This document shows positions 1 to 8,322 of a stretch of DNA of 64,000 nucleotides, one piece after another. A program made the translations under genes and the position numbers. Below the pieces are notes generated by a model. That model was not told the DNA's origin. It was given only the letters and a program-made list of their open reading frames with translations, and did no database searches. Every line of letters starts with the position of its first letter. Position 1 is the stretch's first letter. The DNA is from Nocardiopsis metallicus. Lineage in GTDB: Bacteria > Actinomycetota > Actinomycetes > Streptosporangiales > Streptosporangiaceae. The stretch lies in NCBI RefSeq assembly GCF_014201115.1, contig NZ_JACHDO010000001.1, positions 5,580,001 through 5,644,000 on the forward strand, read 5' to 3'.

Positions 1-1
1 C

Positions 2-973
2 GGAATGCCCACTCAGGCGGGCACGATGGCGATGGCGGCGGCGGGGGCGACCACGGCGCTGCCACCCGCGGACGACGGCCGGTACGACGACGACTACGAC
101 GATTACGACGACTACGACGACCGGGACCAGAAGAAGGGCGGCGGGGGCAAGGCTGCCCTGTGGGCCCTGCTCGCTCTGGGCGTGATCGGCTCCCTCGTCC
201 TGGTCTTCTTCCTGTTGAACCGCGGCAACGTGACCGAGACCGAGACGATCGCCGTCCCGGACCTGGCCGGGAGCACGCTGGAGGCGGCGGAGTCCCAGCT
301 CACCGAGGACGGGTTCGAGAACTACCGCTCCGAGGAACGGGCCGACGACGAGGTCGAGGAGGGGACGGTCATCGAGACCGACCCCGAGGCCGGTGCCGAG
401 ATCGAGGCCACTGACACGATCGTCATCTACGTCTCCTCCGGCCCGGGCTCCCTGGAGGTCCCCAACGTGGAGAACCAGGCCGAGTCCGACGCGAGGAACA
501 CGCTGACCGAGGCCGGGTTCGAGAACGTCACCACGGAACGCAGGGCCAGCGACACCGTCACCGAGGGCAACGCGATCGGCACCGAGCCGTCTGCGGGTAC
601 TGACGCCGACCCCTCCGACGAGATCACGCTGCTCATCTCCTCCGGCCCCGAGCAGGTGGCGGTACCGGACCTGCAGGGGATGACCCGTGAGCAGGCGCAG
701 AACGCGCTGAGCCAGGCGGGGCTGAACGCGGAGTTCCAGGAGCAGCAGAACGGCGGGGCGCCGGAGAACACCGTCGTCAGCCAGTCGCCGGGCCCCCAGC
801 AGAACGTGAACGCGGGCACCACGGTGACCGTGACGATCGCGGTGGCCCCGGACGACGAGCCGACCGAGCCCGATGAGCCGACGGACCCGGAGGAGCCCAC
901 GGATCCCGAGGAGCCCGGGGACCCGGAGGAGCCGCCGCCGGGTGAGGACGGTTTCGTCTTCCGACGGGACTAG
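2..973 (+). CDS. pknB: C-terminal part of PASTA-domain Ser/Thr protein kinase (PknB-type), 5' truncated
   Basis: The reading frame is open at the left edge, so the kinase domain lies outside the window. What is visible is an Asp/Tyr-rich juxtamembrane stretch, one transmembrane helix (AALWALLALGVIGSLVLVFF), then three extracellular PASTA repeats, each opening with VPD/VPN and ending in a V-S-S-G-P-like strand, and finally a Pro/Glu/Asp-rich tail. This is the C-terminal architecture of PknB/StkP kinases, which sense peptidoglycan fragments or lipid II and phosphorylate division and cell-wall proteins. crgA follows downstream, as in other actinobacteria near oriC. The kinase assignment rests on architecture and context because the catalytic domain is not seen. 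Confidence 0.85.
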   Translation, partial: GMPTQAGTMAMAAAGATTALPPADDGRYDDDYDDYDDYDDRDQKKGGGGKAALWALLALGVIGSLVLVFFLLNRGNVTETETIAVPDLAGSTLEAAESQLTEDGFENYRSEERADDEVEEGTVIETDPEAGAEIEATDTIVIYVSSGPGSLEVPNVENQAESDARNTLTEAGFENVTTERRASDTVTEGNAIGTEPSAGTDADPSDEITLLISSGPEQVAVPDLQGMTREQAQNALSQAGLNAEFQEQQNGGAPENTVVSQSPGPQQNVNAGTTVTVTIAVAPDDEPTEPDEPTDPEEPTDPEEPGDPEEPPPGEDGFVFRRD

Positions 974-994
974 CGGCCGGTAGCAGGCGGTAGG

Positions 995-1040
995 ACACGA
1001 GGACGGGCGGGCGCTCCGGAGCGCCCGCCCGTCCTCGTGT
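995..1040 (+). terminator. Perfect 46-bp palindrome, terminator after the PASTA kinase
   Basis: Positions 995-1017 and 1018-1040 are exact reverse complements (23 bp arms, no spacer), beginning 22 bases after the kinase stop codon. It would form a very strong GC-rich hairpin without a U tract, as is common for actinobacterial terminators. Confidence 0.85.
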
Positions 1041-1173
1041 GTGCGGGCCCTGTGCGCGGCTCCGGAGTCCCGCGGCCGTTGGGGGATTGGAATCTCCCGC
1101 CGGTGACTCGCGCCCCGCCCTGCGCGTAGACTGTGTTCCGTTCCGAACCGCCCCACATCCTGGAGCAGCGACC

Positions 1174-1428
1174 GTGCCCAAGTCCCGCAACGATCGCAAG
1201 AAGAAGGCTGTTTACACACCGCCTCCTTCCAAAGAGAAGCCGAAGGTCAGTCCGCGTTGGCTCGTGCCGACGATGCTGGGCTTCTTCATCCTGGGCATTC
1301 TCTGGATCGCGGTCTACTACATCGCGGGGTCCCAGGTGCCCTTCATGCAGGACTGGCACAACTGGAACCTGCTGATCGGCTTCAGCGGGATCATCGCGGC
1401 CGTCATCCTGTCGACGCGCTGGCACTGA
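1174..1428 (+). CDS. crgA: Cell division protein CrgA
   Basis: An 84-residue protein beginning VPKSRNDRKKKAVYTPPP with two membrane helices (about residues 30-50 and 65-80) and the end LSTRWH, the classic CrgA layout. CrgA is a small membrane protein of actinobacteria that interacts with FtsZ, FtsI and other divisome parts and modulates Z-ring formation and septation. The frame is open upstream, but the GTG at 1174 gives the usual CrgA length and the conserved N-terminal PKSR motif, with a weak purine-rich stretch (ggagcag) before it. Position next to a PASTA kinase matches the conserved oriC-proximal block. Confidence 0.95.
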   Translation: MPKSRNDRKKKAVYTPPPSKEKPKVSPRWLVPTMLGFFILGILWIAVYYIAGSQVPFMQDWHNWNLLIGFSGIIAAVILSTRWH

Positions 1429-1526
1429 CCCGGCCCTGCCGCACGCGGCTACGGCGCCCCCGGTCGTAGCGGGATCCGACAACGGCACCGACGTCCCCTC
1501 TTGAGCGTTCGTCGGCCTTCACCATG

Positions 1527-1558
1527 TTTTCCACAGGGTTATCCACAGGCTGTGGGTA
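1527..1558. promoter_or_regulatory. DnaA-box pair plus a degenerate third box
   Basis: TTATCCACA at 1539-1547 is a perfect match to the bacterial DnaA-box consensus. TTTTCCACA at 1527-1535 is a one-base variant in the same orientation, and tgtgggta at 1551-1558 reads as a degenerate box on the other strand. The three lie within 32 bp in the convergent gap between crgA and the rhomboid gene. dnaA and dnaN are not in the window, so this is probably a satellite cluster rather than oriC itself. Confidence 0.55.
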
Positions 1559-1654
1559 GCTCTGTTCGCATGCCCTGAACCAGCTGCCGCGGTTCGGTCG
1601 TGCCGCCGCTCCAACGGGTACTCCGCCTGGTCCAGGCACGGTGGGCGCTCAGCA

Positions 1655-1703
1655 CGAAGGCCCTGGGAGAACCCGAGCAGCTCGGGTTCTCCCAGGGCCT
1701 TCG
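1655..1703. terminator. Bidirectional terminator between crgA and the rhomboid gene
   Basis: A 23-bp perfect inverted repeat (1655-1677 and 1681-1703) with a 3-nt loop lies between the convergent genes, immediately downstream of the rhomboid stop codon. It is suited to ending transcription from either side. Confidence 0.9.
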
Positions 1704-1732
1704 CCGTGCCCGGACCACCCCGGGAGAGCCGC

Positions 1733-2671
1733 TCAGGCGGGCACCAGCGCGTACCAGACCATCGGGGCCAGGACCACCAGGACAGCCAGCAGCGCCACGT
1801 ACAGGGCGACCATGAGCGCGTGCACGAGCGTGCGCCTCTTCGCCTGCCCGGTACCGGAACCCGCGCCGCGGGCGGCGCCGGTCGGCAGGTAGGCGAACAC
1901 CGCGCCGACGGCCAGCCCGGCCACCAGACCGCCGATGTGGGCGGTCCAGGAGATGCCGGGGACCAGGAACGTGATGCCCAGGTTGAGCGCGAGCAGCACC
2001 AGGATCATCCGCATGTCCAGTCGCAGCCGCCGACCGATCACGAACACCGCCCCGAAGAGGGCGAAGATCGCGCCGGAGGCGCCGACCGAGAGCTGGTCCC
2101 GGGCGAAGAGCAGGCTCATGACGGACCCGGACAGGGCGCCCACCACCCACAGGGCGAGGAAGCGTCCGTGGCCGAGCCAGCGTTCCAGCTGCTGTCCCAG
2201 GAGGTACATCGCGTACCCGTTGAACAGCAGGTGCATGACCCCGCCGTGCAGGAAGGCCGCGGTGATCAGCCGGTACCACTCGTCGTTGAAGAACGCGGCC
2301 CCGCCGTGCATGCCGAACGCCACGACCAGCGGCGACTGTCCGGCCTGCCCGACGGGGTCCGAGGTACCCGTCTGGACGAGGAAACCCACCGCCATCATGA
2401 CCAGGATCGTCCAGGTCACGTACGGCTTCTCGACGACCTTGCCCCCGAAGGTGGTCCGTGCGGACCGCACCTTCCGGTTTCCCTCCGCCACGCACTCGGG
2501 GCACTGGAACCCGACCGACGCCTCGACCATGCAGTCCGGGCAGATCGGCCGCGAGCAGCGGGTGCAGCTGACCCCGGTCTCGCGGTCGCCGTGCCGATAG
2601 CAGGTTCGGGGCGCGTCCGGCTCGGAGCCGGGCCCGGACGGGGTTCCGGGCGGAGGGGGAGATGCGGTCAT
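1733..2671 (-). CDS. Rhomboid family intramembrane serine protease with N-terminal zinc-binding region
   Basis: A 312-residue protein. Residues 24-60 contain paired CxxC/HxxC elements (CYRHGDRETGVSCTRC, CPDC, CPEC) resembling a B-box-type zinc ribbon often fused to actinobacterial rhomboids. Six or more membrane helices follow. The catalytic serine lies in GASGA (Ser199), the catalytic histidine in TAHIGG (His245), and the HxxxN oxyanion motif is HLLFN (His147/Asn151). It should cleave transmembrane substrates within the membrane; substrates are unknown. It is on the same strand as, and just downstream of, the cyclophilin gene (46-bp gap), an arrangement common near oriC. Confidence 0.93.
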   Translation of the reverse strand: MTASPPPPGTPSGPGSEPDAPRTCYRHGDRETGVSCTRCSRPICPDCMVEASVGFQCPECVAEGNRKVRSARTTFGGKVVEKPYVTWTILVMMAVGFLVQTGTSDPVGQAGQSPLVVAFGMHGGAAFFNDEWYRLITAAFLHGGVMHLLFNGYAMYLLGQQLERWLGHGRFLALWVVGALSGSVMSLLFARDQLSVGASGAIFALFGAVFVIGRRLRLDMRMILVLLALNLGITFLVPGISWTAHIGGLVAGLAVGAVFAYLPTGAARGAGSGTGQAKRRTLVHALMVALYVALLAVLVVLAPMVWYALVPA

Positions 2672-2717
2672 GGGTGGATCGTCACTCCTTCAGGGTCTCA
2701 CCGCTGGAACTTCCGCT

Positions 2718-3242
2718 CTATCGGGTGATCTCGACGCTGTTGATCACCACGTCCTCGTGGGGGCGGTCCTGGGCGTCGGTGGGGACCTTGGTGATCTCGG
2801 TGACGACGTCAGTGCCCTCGACGACCTCGCCGAAGATGGTGTGACGGCCGTTGAGCCAGTTGGGCTCACCGACGGTGATGAAGAACTGCGAGCCGTTGGT
2901 GCCCGGGCCCGCGTTGGCCATGGCCAGCAGGAACGGACGGTCGAAACGCAGGTCCGGGTGGATCTCGTCGCCGAACTTGTAGCCGGGGCCGCCGCGGCCG
3001 GAACCCAGCGGATCCCCGCCCTGGATCATGAAGCCGTCGATGACACGGTGGAAGATCGTGCCCTCGTAGAGGCTGTTGTTGGACGGCTTGCCCGTGCTGG
3101 GGTCCATCCACTGCTTCGAACCGTCGGCCAGCCCGATGAAGTTGGCGACCGTCTCCGGCGCCTCCTTCTCGAAGAGCTTGACAACGATGGTTCCCTTGGA
3201 GGTGTTCAGCCGCGCGGTGGGCTGACCCGTGGAGTCCGACAC
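2718..3242 (-). CDS. ppiA: Peptidyl-prolyl cis-trans isomerase, cyclophilin type
   Basis: A 174-residue single-domain cyclophilin with no signal peptide, so probably cytoplasmic. Hallmarks are [15 protein letters not shown] (catalytic Arg in FHRVI), the stretch [15 protein letters not shown], and [10 protein letters not shown] near the end. It catalyses proline isomerisation during protein folding. The GTG start at 3242 has AAAGG about 7 bases upstream. It is transcribed toward the rhomboid gene. Confidence 0.95.
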   Translation of the reverse strand: MSDSTGQPTARLNTSKGTIVVKLFEKEAPETVANFIGLADGSKQWMDPSTGKPSNNSLYEGTIFHRVIDGFMIQGGDPLGSGRGGPGYKFGDEIHPDLRFDRPFLLAMANAGPGTNGSQFFITVGEPNWLNGRHTIFGEVVEGTDVVTEITKVPTDAQDRPHEDVVINSVEITR

Positions 3243-3557
3243 CTCAGTGCCTTTCGTCGAGTGAGATTTACGTGCTCACGTTACCGTTCCGTCCACCGCG
3301 TTTCGTCTCAACCCGACCTGCCGCGGCCGGTGGCAAGACCGAGTCGGGGTCATTCCGGGTCGGGTGGAACCGTCGGCGAAGACATGGAGCGGCGGCCGGT
3401 GTCGAAACGTAGATCACAGACGCAGAGGACGTATGTTGAGATAACACCCGGATAACGGGGAAGGACGACGAGAAGCCGCCCAGAACGGGGTCGTGACGCG
3501 TCGGCCCCGGGGTGGTGGGACCGTACGAACCGGTGAACGATCGAAGGAGCTGACGAC
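3243..3557. other. Divergent intergenic region, 315 bp
   Basis: The space between the cyclophilin gene (minus) and the membrane protein at 3558 (plus) should hold both promoters. No tRNA, long repeat or plausible small gene was seen here. Confidence 0.5.
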
Positions 3558-4148
3558 GTGCCTATCACTGCCAAGCGTCGCAAGGCACGCAAGGAGGCGG
3601 AGGCGACCCTCGCCCGCCTGCAGGACCTGGCCAAGGAGCAGGCCGACCGGCTGGGCCCCTACGCCGACCAGGCGCGGGACCAGGCCGCAATCAAGCTCCT
3701 CCAGGCGCGTGGCTGGACGGCCCCCCGGTTGGAGACCGCGGCGCTCCGTGTCGAGGACACAGTGGCGCCACGGGTGGCCGAACTCCTGACCACCGCCGCA
3801 CAGCGAATCGACCCGAGCCCGGGTCGCCGCGGTCTGCGGCTGTTCCGCCGAGGAAACCGCCGCATCCCCCGCGGTGCGCTGATCGGCGGCGCGGCCGTGG
3901 TGGGCGGCGTGATCGTGTACTCGCTGATCCGCATGCGCCAGGCCTCCCAGGACGCCGAGTGGCAGGAACACCTGGACCAGGCCCGCGAGCAGGTCCGTGA
4001 GACCCGCGAGAACCTGGAGGAGAAGGCGGGGGACGTCGCTGACAGCGCGGCCGAGACGGCCAAGGCCACCAAGGCCAAGGCGAAGGAGAAGGTGCGTGCG
4101 GCGACCGCAGAGAGCCGCGCGAAGGACAACGGCCGCTCCGGAAGCTGA
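3558..4148 (+). CDS. Alanine/lysine-rich single-pass membrane protein (DUF5324-like by position)
   Basis: A 196-residue protein: a basic, Ala-rich amphipathic N-terminal half (TAKRRKARKEAEATLARL...), one transmembrane helix around residues 113-128 (ALIGGAAVVGGVIVYSLI), then a long charged helical, probably coiled-coil C-terminus rich in Glu/Lys/Ala. Streptomyces carries a DUF5324 protein of similar layout near ppiA, but direct similarity is weak by eye. The GTG at 3558 is chosen because AAGGAG lies 8 bases upstream. Function unknown; a membrane-associated helical scaffold is the most that can be said. Confidence 0.7.
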   Translation: MPITAKRRKARKEAEATLARLQDLAKEQADRLGPYADQARDQAAIKLLQARGWTAPRLETAALRVEDTVAPRVAELLTTAAQRIDPSPGRRGLRLFRRGNRRIPRGALIGGAAVVGGVIVYSLIRMRQASQDAEWQEHLDQAREQVRETRENLEEKAGDVADSAAETAKATKAKAKEKVRAATAESRAKDNGRSGS

Positions 4149-4155
4149 CACGCGA

Positions 4156-4206
4156 CTGAGCCGCGCCGGGAGCCCCTGATCTGATGGGGCGCTCGGTGCG
4201 GCTCAG
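4156..4206. terminator. Terminator between convergent genes
   Basis: An imperfect inverted repeat with outer arms ctgagccgc and gcggctcag and a GC-rich interior lies just after the stop at 4148 and before the end of the convergent gene at 4246. Confidence 0.75.
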
Positions 4207-4245
4207 CTGTTTCTCCAGGTGTCCGGGCTCAGCTGCTGTCCCTGA

Positions 4246-4908
4246 TCAGTTGTTGTCCTTGATCAGGCGGTAGACCATCGGGTACCTCCATCTGGCGCCC
4301 TGCAGGCTGGCGATGGTCGCGATGATCGGCAGGACGACCCAGCCCAGGCCGATGAGGACCAGGGCGATCAGCGGGACGACCAGCCAGAAGAGCAGTACGC
4401 TCACGACCGCGCCGATGAGGCAGAAGAGCTGGAAGTTGAGCGCTTCCATGGCCTGCCGCTTCAGATAGGGCGACAGTTCCCCGCCGATGATCATCAGGAC
4501 CAGCGGCGCCAGGAAGGGCAGGAACCAGGCGGACAGGTGCCCTGCGGCGGCGCCGACCTTCTCCACCGGGTTGTCCGTGGTCGGTCCGCGGTCCTTGGCC
4601 TTGTCCTTGGCCTGGTTCCCGTTCTGCTGAGTGACGCCGGGGGCGTTCCCGGTCCCGCCGGGGGAGACCTGGACCCCGAGGTCGGTGGTGAGGGGTGCGA
4701 GGTCGTTGCTGACCTTGGCCCGCATCGCCTTGTCGAGCCGTTCCTCGAACTCGTCCTCGTCCAACTGCCCCTGCGAGTAGGCCTCGCGCAGCACCTCGGC
4801 CACGGCGTCCCGATCTGCGTGGGTGAGCCGAATCTGTGGTGCGTGCGTGGCGGGGCTTCGATCCCACGGGTTCCGCCACTGCGGGTTCTGCGGGTTCTGC
4901 ACGGCCAT
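4246..4908 (-). CDS. DUF1707 / DUF4870-type membrane protein
   Basis: A 220-residue protein. The N-terminal part (about residues 25-77) is a DUF1707 (SHOCT-like) segment with the typical IRLTHADRDAVAEVLREAY and GQLDEDEFEER motifs. The C-terminal part (about 115-210) is a DUF4870/Tic20-like membrane domain with several helices and the family stretch RQAMEALNFQLF. Such proteins are common in actinobacteria and have no firm function. The ATG at 4908 is preferred over a TTG at 4920 because GGGAGTGGGG precedes it at good spacing. Confidence 0.85.
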   Translation of the reverse strand: MAVQNPQNPQWRNPWDRSPATHAPQIRLTHADRDAVAEVLREAYSQGQLDEDEFEERLDKAMRAKVSNDLAPLTTDLGVQVSPGGTGNAPGVTQQNGNQAKDKAKDRGPTTDNPVEKVGAAAGHLSAWFLPFLAPLVLMIIGGELSPYLKRQAMEALNFQLFCLIGAVVSVLLFWLVVPLIALVLIGLGWVVLPIIATIASLQGARWRYPMVYRLIKDNN

Positions 4909-5234
4909 CCCCACTCCCAAGCTGCTCTGACGAGCACGGCCGTACGAGGATGACCGCGCCCTCCTCCATGATGCGGCATAACGCGGGGTACCGGTATGGG
5001 GGGCGTCCCTGATCCTCCCCTGATCCGCCCCTCCCCCGAAAGGAGGAGGACGGCATCGACTTTGGTCGGGACGCGCCGTGCACCGCCGCGATCACCGTCA
5101 CGCCCGTGGGCGTGCCACGCGGGCATCCTCGTATCTTCAGGGCGGGTTCGACGAACTCGCCCCCAGCCTCAGCAGCTTGCTCTCACGCCGTCCAGCTCAA
5201 CCGCCCGGGCTCCCCTCCCCGGCGGCGGTCCCCG

Positions 5235-5591
5235 TCACTGGTGTGCGACGGCGGGTACCGCGGGCTCTGCGGACACCGCAGGCGCTCCGGTGCGTACCGG
5301 CTCCGGCTGGGTCCGCTCCTCCTCGTAGCGTTTCTCCGCGCTGGTGAGCAGGTCGTACCAGCTGGTGACGTCCTTGCGCCGGCGCAGCAGGGCGCGGCGC
5401 TCGCGTTCGGTCATGCCTCCCCATACACCGAACTCGATCCGGCTGTCCAGCGCCTCGGCGAGGCACTGGGTACGTACCGGGCAGCCCCGGCAGATCAACT
5501 TGGCGCGGTTCTGCGCGGCACCCTGAACAAACAGGGCGTCGGGGTCGATTTCACGGCACTTGGCACGAGCCGCCATCTTCTCATTCCACAT
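5235..5591 (-). CDS. wblA: WhiB-family [4Fe-4S] transcriptional regulator, WblA type
   Basis: A 118-residue Wbl protein with the four cluster cysteines Cys12, Cys34, Cys37 and Cys43 (CxxC at 34-37). It has the G[V/I]WGG turn (FGVWGGMTERERRALLRRR), followed by a basic segment, then a poorly conserved Pro/Ala-rich tail. The run FVQGAAQNRAK plus FGVWGGMTERERRALLRR matches the WblA/WhiB4 subgroup. WblA is a global regulator of morphological development, oxidative stress and antibiotic output in Streptomyces and lies near oriC. The 5' flank is unusually long and gene-free, consistent with complex control. Confidence 0.93.
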   Translation of the reverse strand: MWNEKMAARAKCREIDPDALFVQGAAQNRAKLICRGCPVRTQCLAEALDSRIEFGVWGGMTERERRALLRRRKDVTSWYDLLTSAEKRYEEERTQPEPVRTGAPAVSAEPAVPAVAHQ

Positions 5592-6263
5592 GTTGCCCCA
5601 CTCCCAAGATCAGCATGTGTGGTGATCGGAACCCACCGGGCGGTACGGCCGCCGGTGGCACGAGGGACAGTTGGCCGATGCGAGGACGGTGCACGATGCC
5701 GGGCGGGGGGCCGCGCGGCTCGTCTTCGGGGGTCGATCGTTTCGGCGCGCTGTGTTCCTCGTTGTCGTTGGTGTCGAAACTACGGATCGCCGGAGTTCAC
5801 CAACAGGCCCCAAGAGGCCTATTTCTCATATGGCCCACTAGGACCATTGCCTCTTAAGGAAGTGTCATCATACACACACGGAGAGTCACTGCATGTGATA
5901 CAAGCACCCCCATGCAACCGCAATGAAAGGTCAGCCTCAGACCATTACCCTGAATCCGCCATGACCTGCGACTTCACGTCATCCCATGAGGGACTCACCC
6001 CACTGCGACAGGCCCACCCCAACAGGACACCCTGTCACCGACCCCACCCGAACGGGCTATGCGGACCCCCCGGACAGACACACTGCGCAACCCCACAGGT
6101 CACCCATTTCCCACCCGCACGAACAGTTCCAGAACTACCGTTTGGTAACCCCGAAAAATCGCCCTCTTTGAGCAGGAGGTCCCTTATCAATCTGACCAAA
6201 AGTCCCAGAATATATATTTCCACCCGAATAGTTCATAGGCTGCGATTCGAGACAACCGTGCTC
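5592..6263. promoter_or_regulatory. Long gene-free region upstream of wblA
   Basis: About 670 bp separate the wblA start from the end of the next minus-strand gene. The distal half (roughly 5800-6240) is clearly more AT-rich than surrounding coding DNA, with stretches such as aatatatattt. A dyad TCAC-N5-GTGA lies at 5886-5898. No credible ORF, tRNA or terminator was found. The region probably carries the wblA promoter(s), regulator sites and a long leader. Confidence 0.5.
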
Positions 6264-7250
6264 TCAGGAGGGCGCCCGGTAGCGGGCGGCCATCGCTAGG
6301 GCGCGGTCGCGCAGGACCGCACGCAACCACCCGGGGGCCAGGACCTCGCCCGCCGCACCCAGCTGCCAGAGCGCCCATCCGGCGTGCCGCGCGTCCTGGA
6401 AGGTCGCCTCCAGCCGCGGCCAGCCGTCCGCGCCGGTTTCCTCCCCGGTCTCCCCGGAGCGGACGGCCAGAGCGCTGCTCACCAGTTCCTCGCGCCGCGC
6501 CGGGTCCACCCGGGCCCGTACCGTGACCCGGTCGACGCCGGACAGGAACTGCTCGCAGCGCTCCCGCCAGACCCGGTCCAGATCGACCCGGTCCGGCCGC
6601 CGCGCGGGCTCGGAGAGTTCCTCGGCGGCCAGCACCCGCGACAGCCGGTAGGTGCGGTCCTGCCCGGCTCTCGTGGCCAGCAGGTAGCTCCGGTCCCCCA
6701 CGGTGACCAGACCGACCGGGTCCACCGTGCGCCATTTCGGGGCCTGGTCCACTGCCGCGTAGCGGATGCGCAGCCGGTGCCCGGAGAACACCGCGCGCCG
6801 GATCTCGGCCATGGCCGTCTCGGTGGTGCCCTCGGTGACCACCGGGCGGGAGAGCAGGTCGGTCTCCGGGTCGACGAGCAACCGCTGGGCCGCGTCGCTC
6901 GCGGTGGACCGGTGACCTTCGGGCAGCGCGTCCACCACCTTGCGCATCGCCGAGGCGAGCGGCGACCCGAGACCGAGTACCTGGTCGCCGCGGGCCGCAC
7001 CGGCGACCAGCAGGGCGAGGGCCTCGTCGTGGTTGAGTCCGGTGAGCTCGGTCTGGAAACCGGGCAGCAACGCGAAACCTCCGTGCCGGCCGCGCTCGGC
7101 GTAGACCGGCACCCCCGCCGCGGACAGCGCCTCGATATCGCGCAGCACGGTGCGGGTGGAGACCTCCAGCTCACGCGCGAGCGTGTCCGCGGTCAGCTGC
7201 CCTCGCTGACGCAGCAGCAACACCAGTGAGACCAAACGATCGGCACGCAT
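6264..7250 (-). CDS. HTH/WYL-domain transcriptional regulator (YafY/DeoR-like)
   Basis: A 328-residue regulator. The N-terminal winged helix (about residues 4-58, MRADRLVSLVLLLRQRGQLT ... STRTVLRDIEALSAAGVPVY) is the HTH_11 type. The middle and C-terminus contain a WYL-domain fold (about 140-210, LRIRYAA ... VDPVGLVTVGDRSYLLA) followed by a WCX-like extension. WYL proteins bind nucleic-acid or nucleotide ligands and often control the adjacent divergent gene, here the RidA-family gene starting 91 bp away. The effector is unknown. Confidence 0.9.
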   Translation of the reverse strand: MRADRLVSLVLLLRQRGQLTADTLARELEVSTRTVLRDIEALSAAGVPVYAERGRHGGFALLPGFQTELTGLNHDEALALLVAGAARGDQVLGLGSPLASAMRKVVDALPEGHRSTASDAAQRLLVDPETDLLSRPVVTEGTTETAMAEIRRAVFSGHRLRIRYAAVDQAPKWRTVDPVGLVTVGDRSYLLATRAGQDRTYRLSRVLAAEELSEPARRPDRVDLDRVWRERCEQFLSGVDRVTVRARVDPARREELVSSALAVRSGETGEETGADGWPRLEATFQDARHAGWALWQLGAAGEVLAPGWLRAVLRDRALAMAARYRAPS

Positions 7251-7341
7251 GGAAAAAACCTACTGAATACCCGACAGGGGATGTCGTGATTCGTGGAGAG
7301 GCTGGGCGGAGCAACGGCAAACGACACCTTTGGGAGCTGAC

Positions 7342-7743
7342 ATGGCCATCGAGCGAACCGCGGTCAACCCGTGGACCTGGTCCACGGAGCTGGGCTACAA
7401 CCAGGGCGAACGCGTCTGCGGGCACACCCGGACCCTGTACTGCTCCGGACAGGCCGCCATGAACGCCGAGGGCGAGCCAGAGCACCCCGAGGACATGGCG
7501 GCGCAGCTGACGCTGACCCTCGACAACCTGGAAGCGGTGCTCGCCGAGGGCGGCTTGTCCCTGGCGAACCTGGTCCGGCTCAACGTCTACACCACCGACG
7601 TCGACCGGCTCTTCGAGCACTACGGCGTCCTCGCCGCCAGGCTGGGCGCCGCAGGCGCGGCCCCGTCCACCACGATGCTCGGCGTGACCCGCCTGGCCGT
7701 CCCGAGCCTGATCGTCGAACTCGAGGGCACCGCCGTGGCGTAA
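7342..7743 (+). CDS. RidA family (YjgF/YER057c/UK114) protein
   Basis: A 133-residue protein with the RidA core (TLYCSGQAAMNAEGEPEHPEDM, LTLDNLEAVLAEGGLSLANLVRLNVYTTD). It lacks the canonical catalytic Arg-containing C-terminal motif in an obvious form (VTRLAVPSLIVELEGTAVA), so enamine/imine deaminase activity is possible but unproven. It is divergent from the WYL regulator and probably its target. The ATG at 7342 follows GGGAG at a good distance; an in-frame TTG at 7330 has no ribosome site. Confidence 0.87.
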   Translation: MAIERTAVNPWTWSTELGYNQGERVCGHTRTLYCSGQAAMNAEGEPEHPEDMAAQLTLTLDNLEAVLAEGGLSLANLVRLNVYTTDVDRLFEHYGVLAARLGAAGAAPSTTMLGVTRLAVPSLIVELEGTAVA

Positions 7744-7762
7744 TCCGGCCCGTAGAACACCA

Positions 7763-7796
7763 CGGGGCCCGAATCTCAGTCGAGATTCGGGCCCCG
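7763..7796 (+). terminator. Terminator of the RidA-family gene
   Basis: A 15-bp perfect stem (7763-7777 with 7782-7796) around a 4-nt loop agtc, 20 bases after the stop codon. Confidence 0.88.
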
Positions 7797-7804
7797 CTGA
7801 CCAC

Positions 7805-7981
7805 AGCGGGGGTCTGGGGGTCGTCCCCCAGGAGAAACAGCGGAACGACCCGGCGAGCGCGATCACGCGCGAGCAGGGTCGTTCCAGAGCCAAGTAGCGG
7901 GGGTCTGGGGGCCGTCCCCCAGGAGAAACAGCGGAACGACCCGGCGAGCGCGATCACGCGCGAGCAGGGTCGTTCCAGAGC
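7805..7981 (-). repeat. Two tandem copies of an 86-bp double-hairpin unit downstream of tRNA-Ala
   Basis: Copy 1 is 7805-7890 and copy 2 is 7896-7981, separated by 5 bp (caagt). They differ at a single base. Each copy contains two dyads: CTGGGGG/CCCCCAG with a 4-nt loop, and GGAACGACCC/GGGTCGTTCC enclosing a smaller GCGCG/CGCGC dyad. Read on the minus strand they follow directly after the tRNA 3' end and probably act as duplicated terminators or processing hairpins. Confidence 0.9.
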
Positions 7982-7985
7982 GGAG

Positions 7986-8058
7986 TGGAGCCAAGGAGAT
8001 TCGAACTCCTGGCCTCCGGTATGCAAAACCGGCGCTCTGCCAACTGAGCTATGGCCCC
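7986..8058 (-). tRNA. tRNA-Ala (anticodon TGC)
   Basis: A 73-nt cloverleaf on the minus strand. Acceptor GGGGCCA pairs with TGGCTCC, including the G3-U70 wobble that identifies alanine tRNAs, with discriminator A at 7986. The anticodon TGC corresponds to gca at 8023-8025 on the plus strand. The T-loop GTTCGAATC is present. CCA is not encoded. In Streptomyces a tRNA-Ala lies in the gyrA/DLW-39 neighbourhood, which agrees with DLW-39 here. Confidence 0.97.
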
Positions 8059-8322
8059 TCCAGACCGGGGATGGATCCCTGGTCACCTGGAGAGCATACC
8101 CGCATCGGAAAGCTGCCTCGGTCACGGAGCGGGAAAACCCGGGGTCCGGGGGCTGCCAGGGACCCGATGCAGCACAAAGCCGTGGGTCGCACCACGGGAT
8201 TGTCGGCCCACCCACGTCTTCGTGTCACTCTCAAACGGACGCTCGGTGACACACGCGGGTGTACACCGTCGACCCGTTGGAAACCTCCCGGCCCCCTCAC
8301 GGTGGCCGTTGGGATCCGCTGA

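Noticed and set aside
1527-1558. oriC itself
   Set aside because: Only three boxes, no AT-rich unwinding element, and no dnaA or dnaN alongside.
7805-7981. A CRISPR array
   Set aside because: Only two long units with a 5-bp spacer and internal hairpins; no cas genes anywhere in the window.
8060-8320. A possible second tRNA between DLW-39 and tRNA-Ala
   Set aside because: No cloverleaf or T-loop GTTCGA-type motif was found there.
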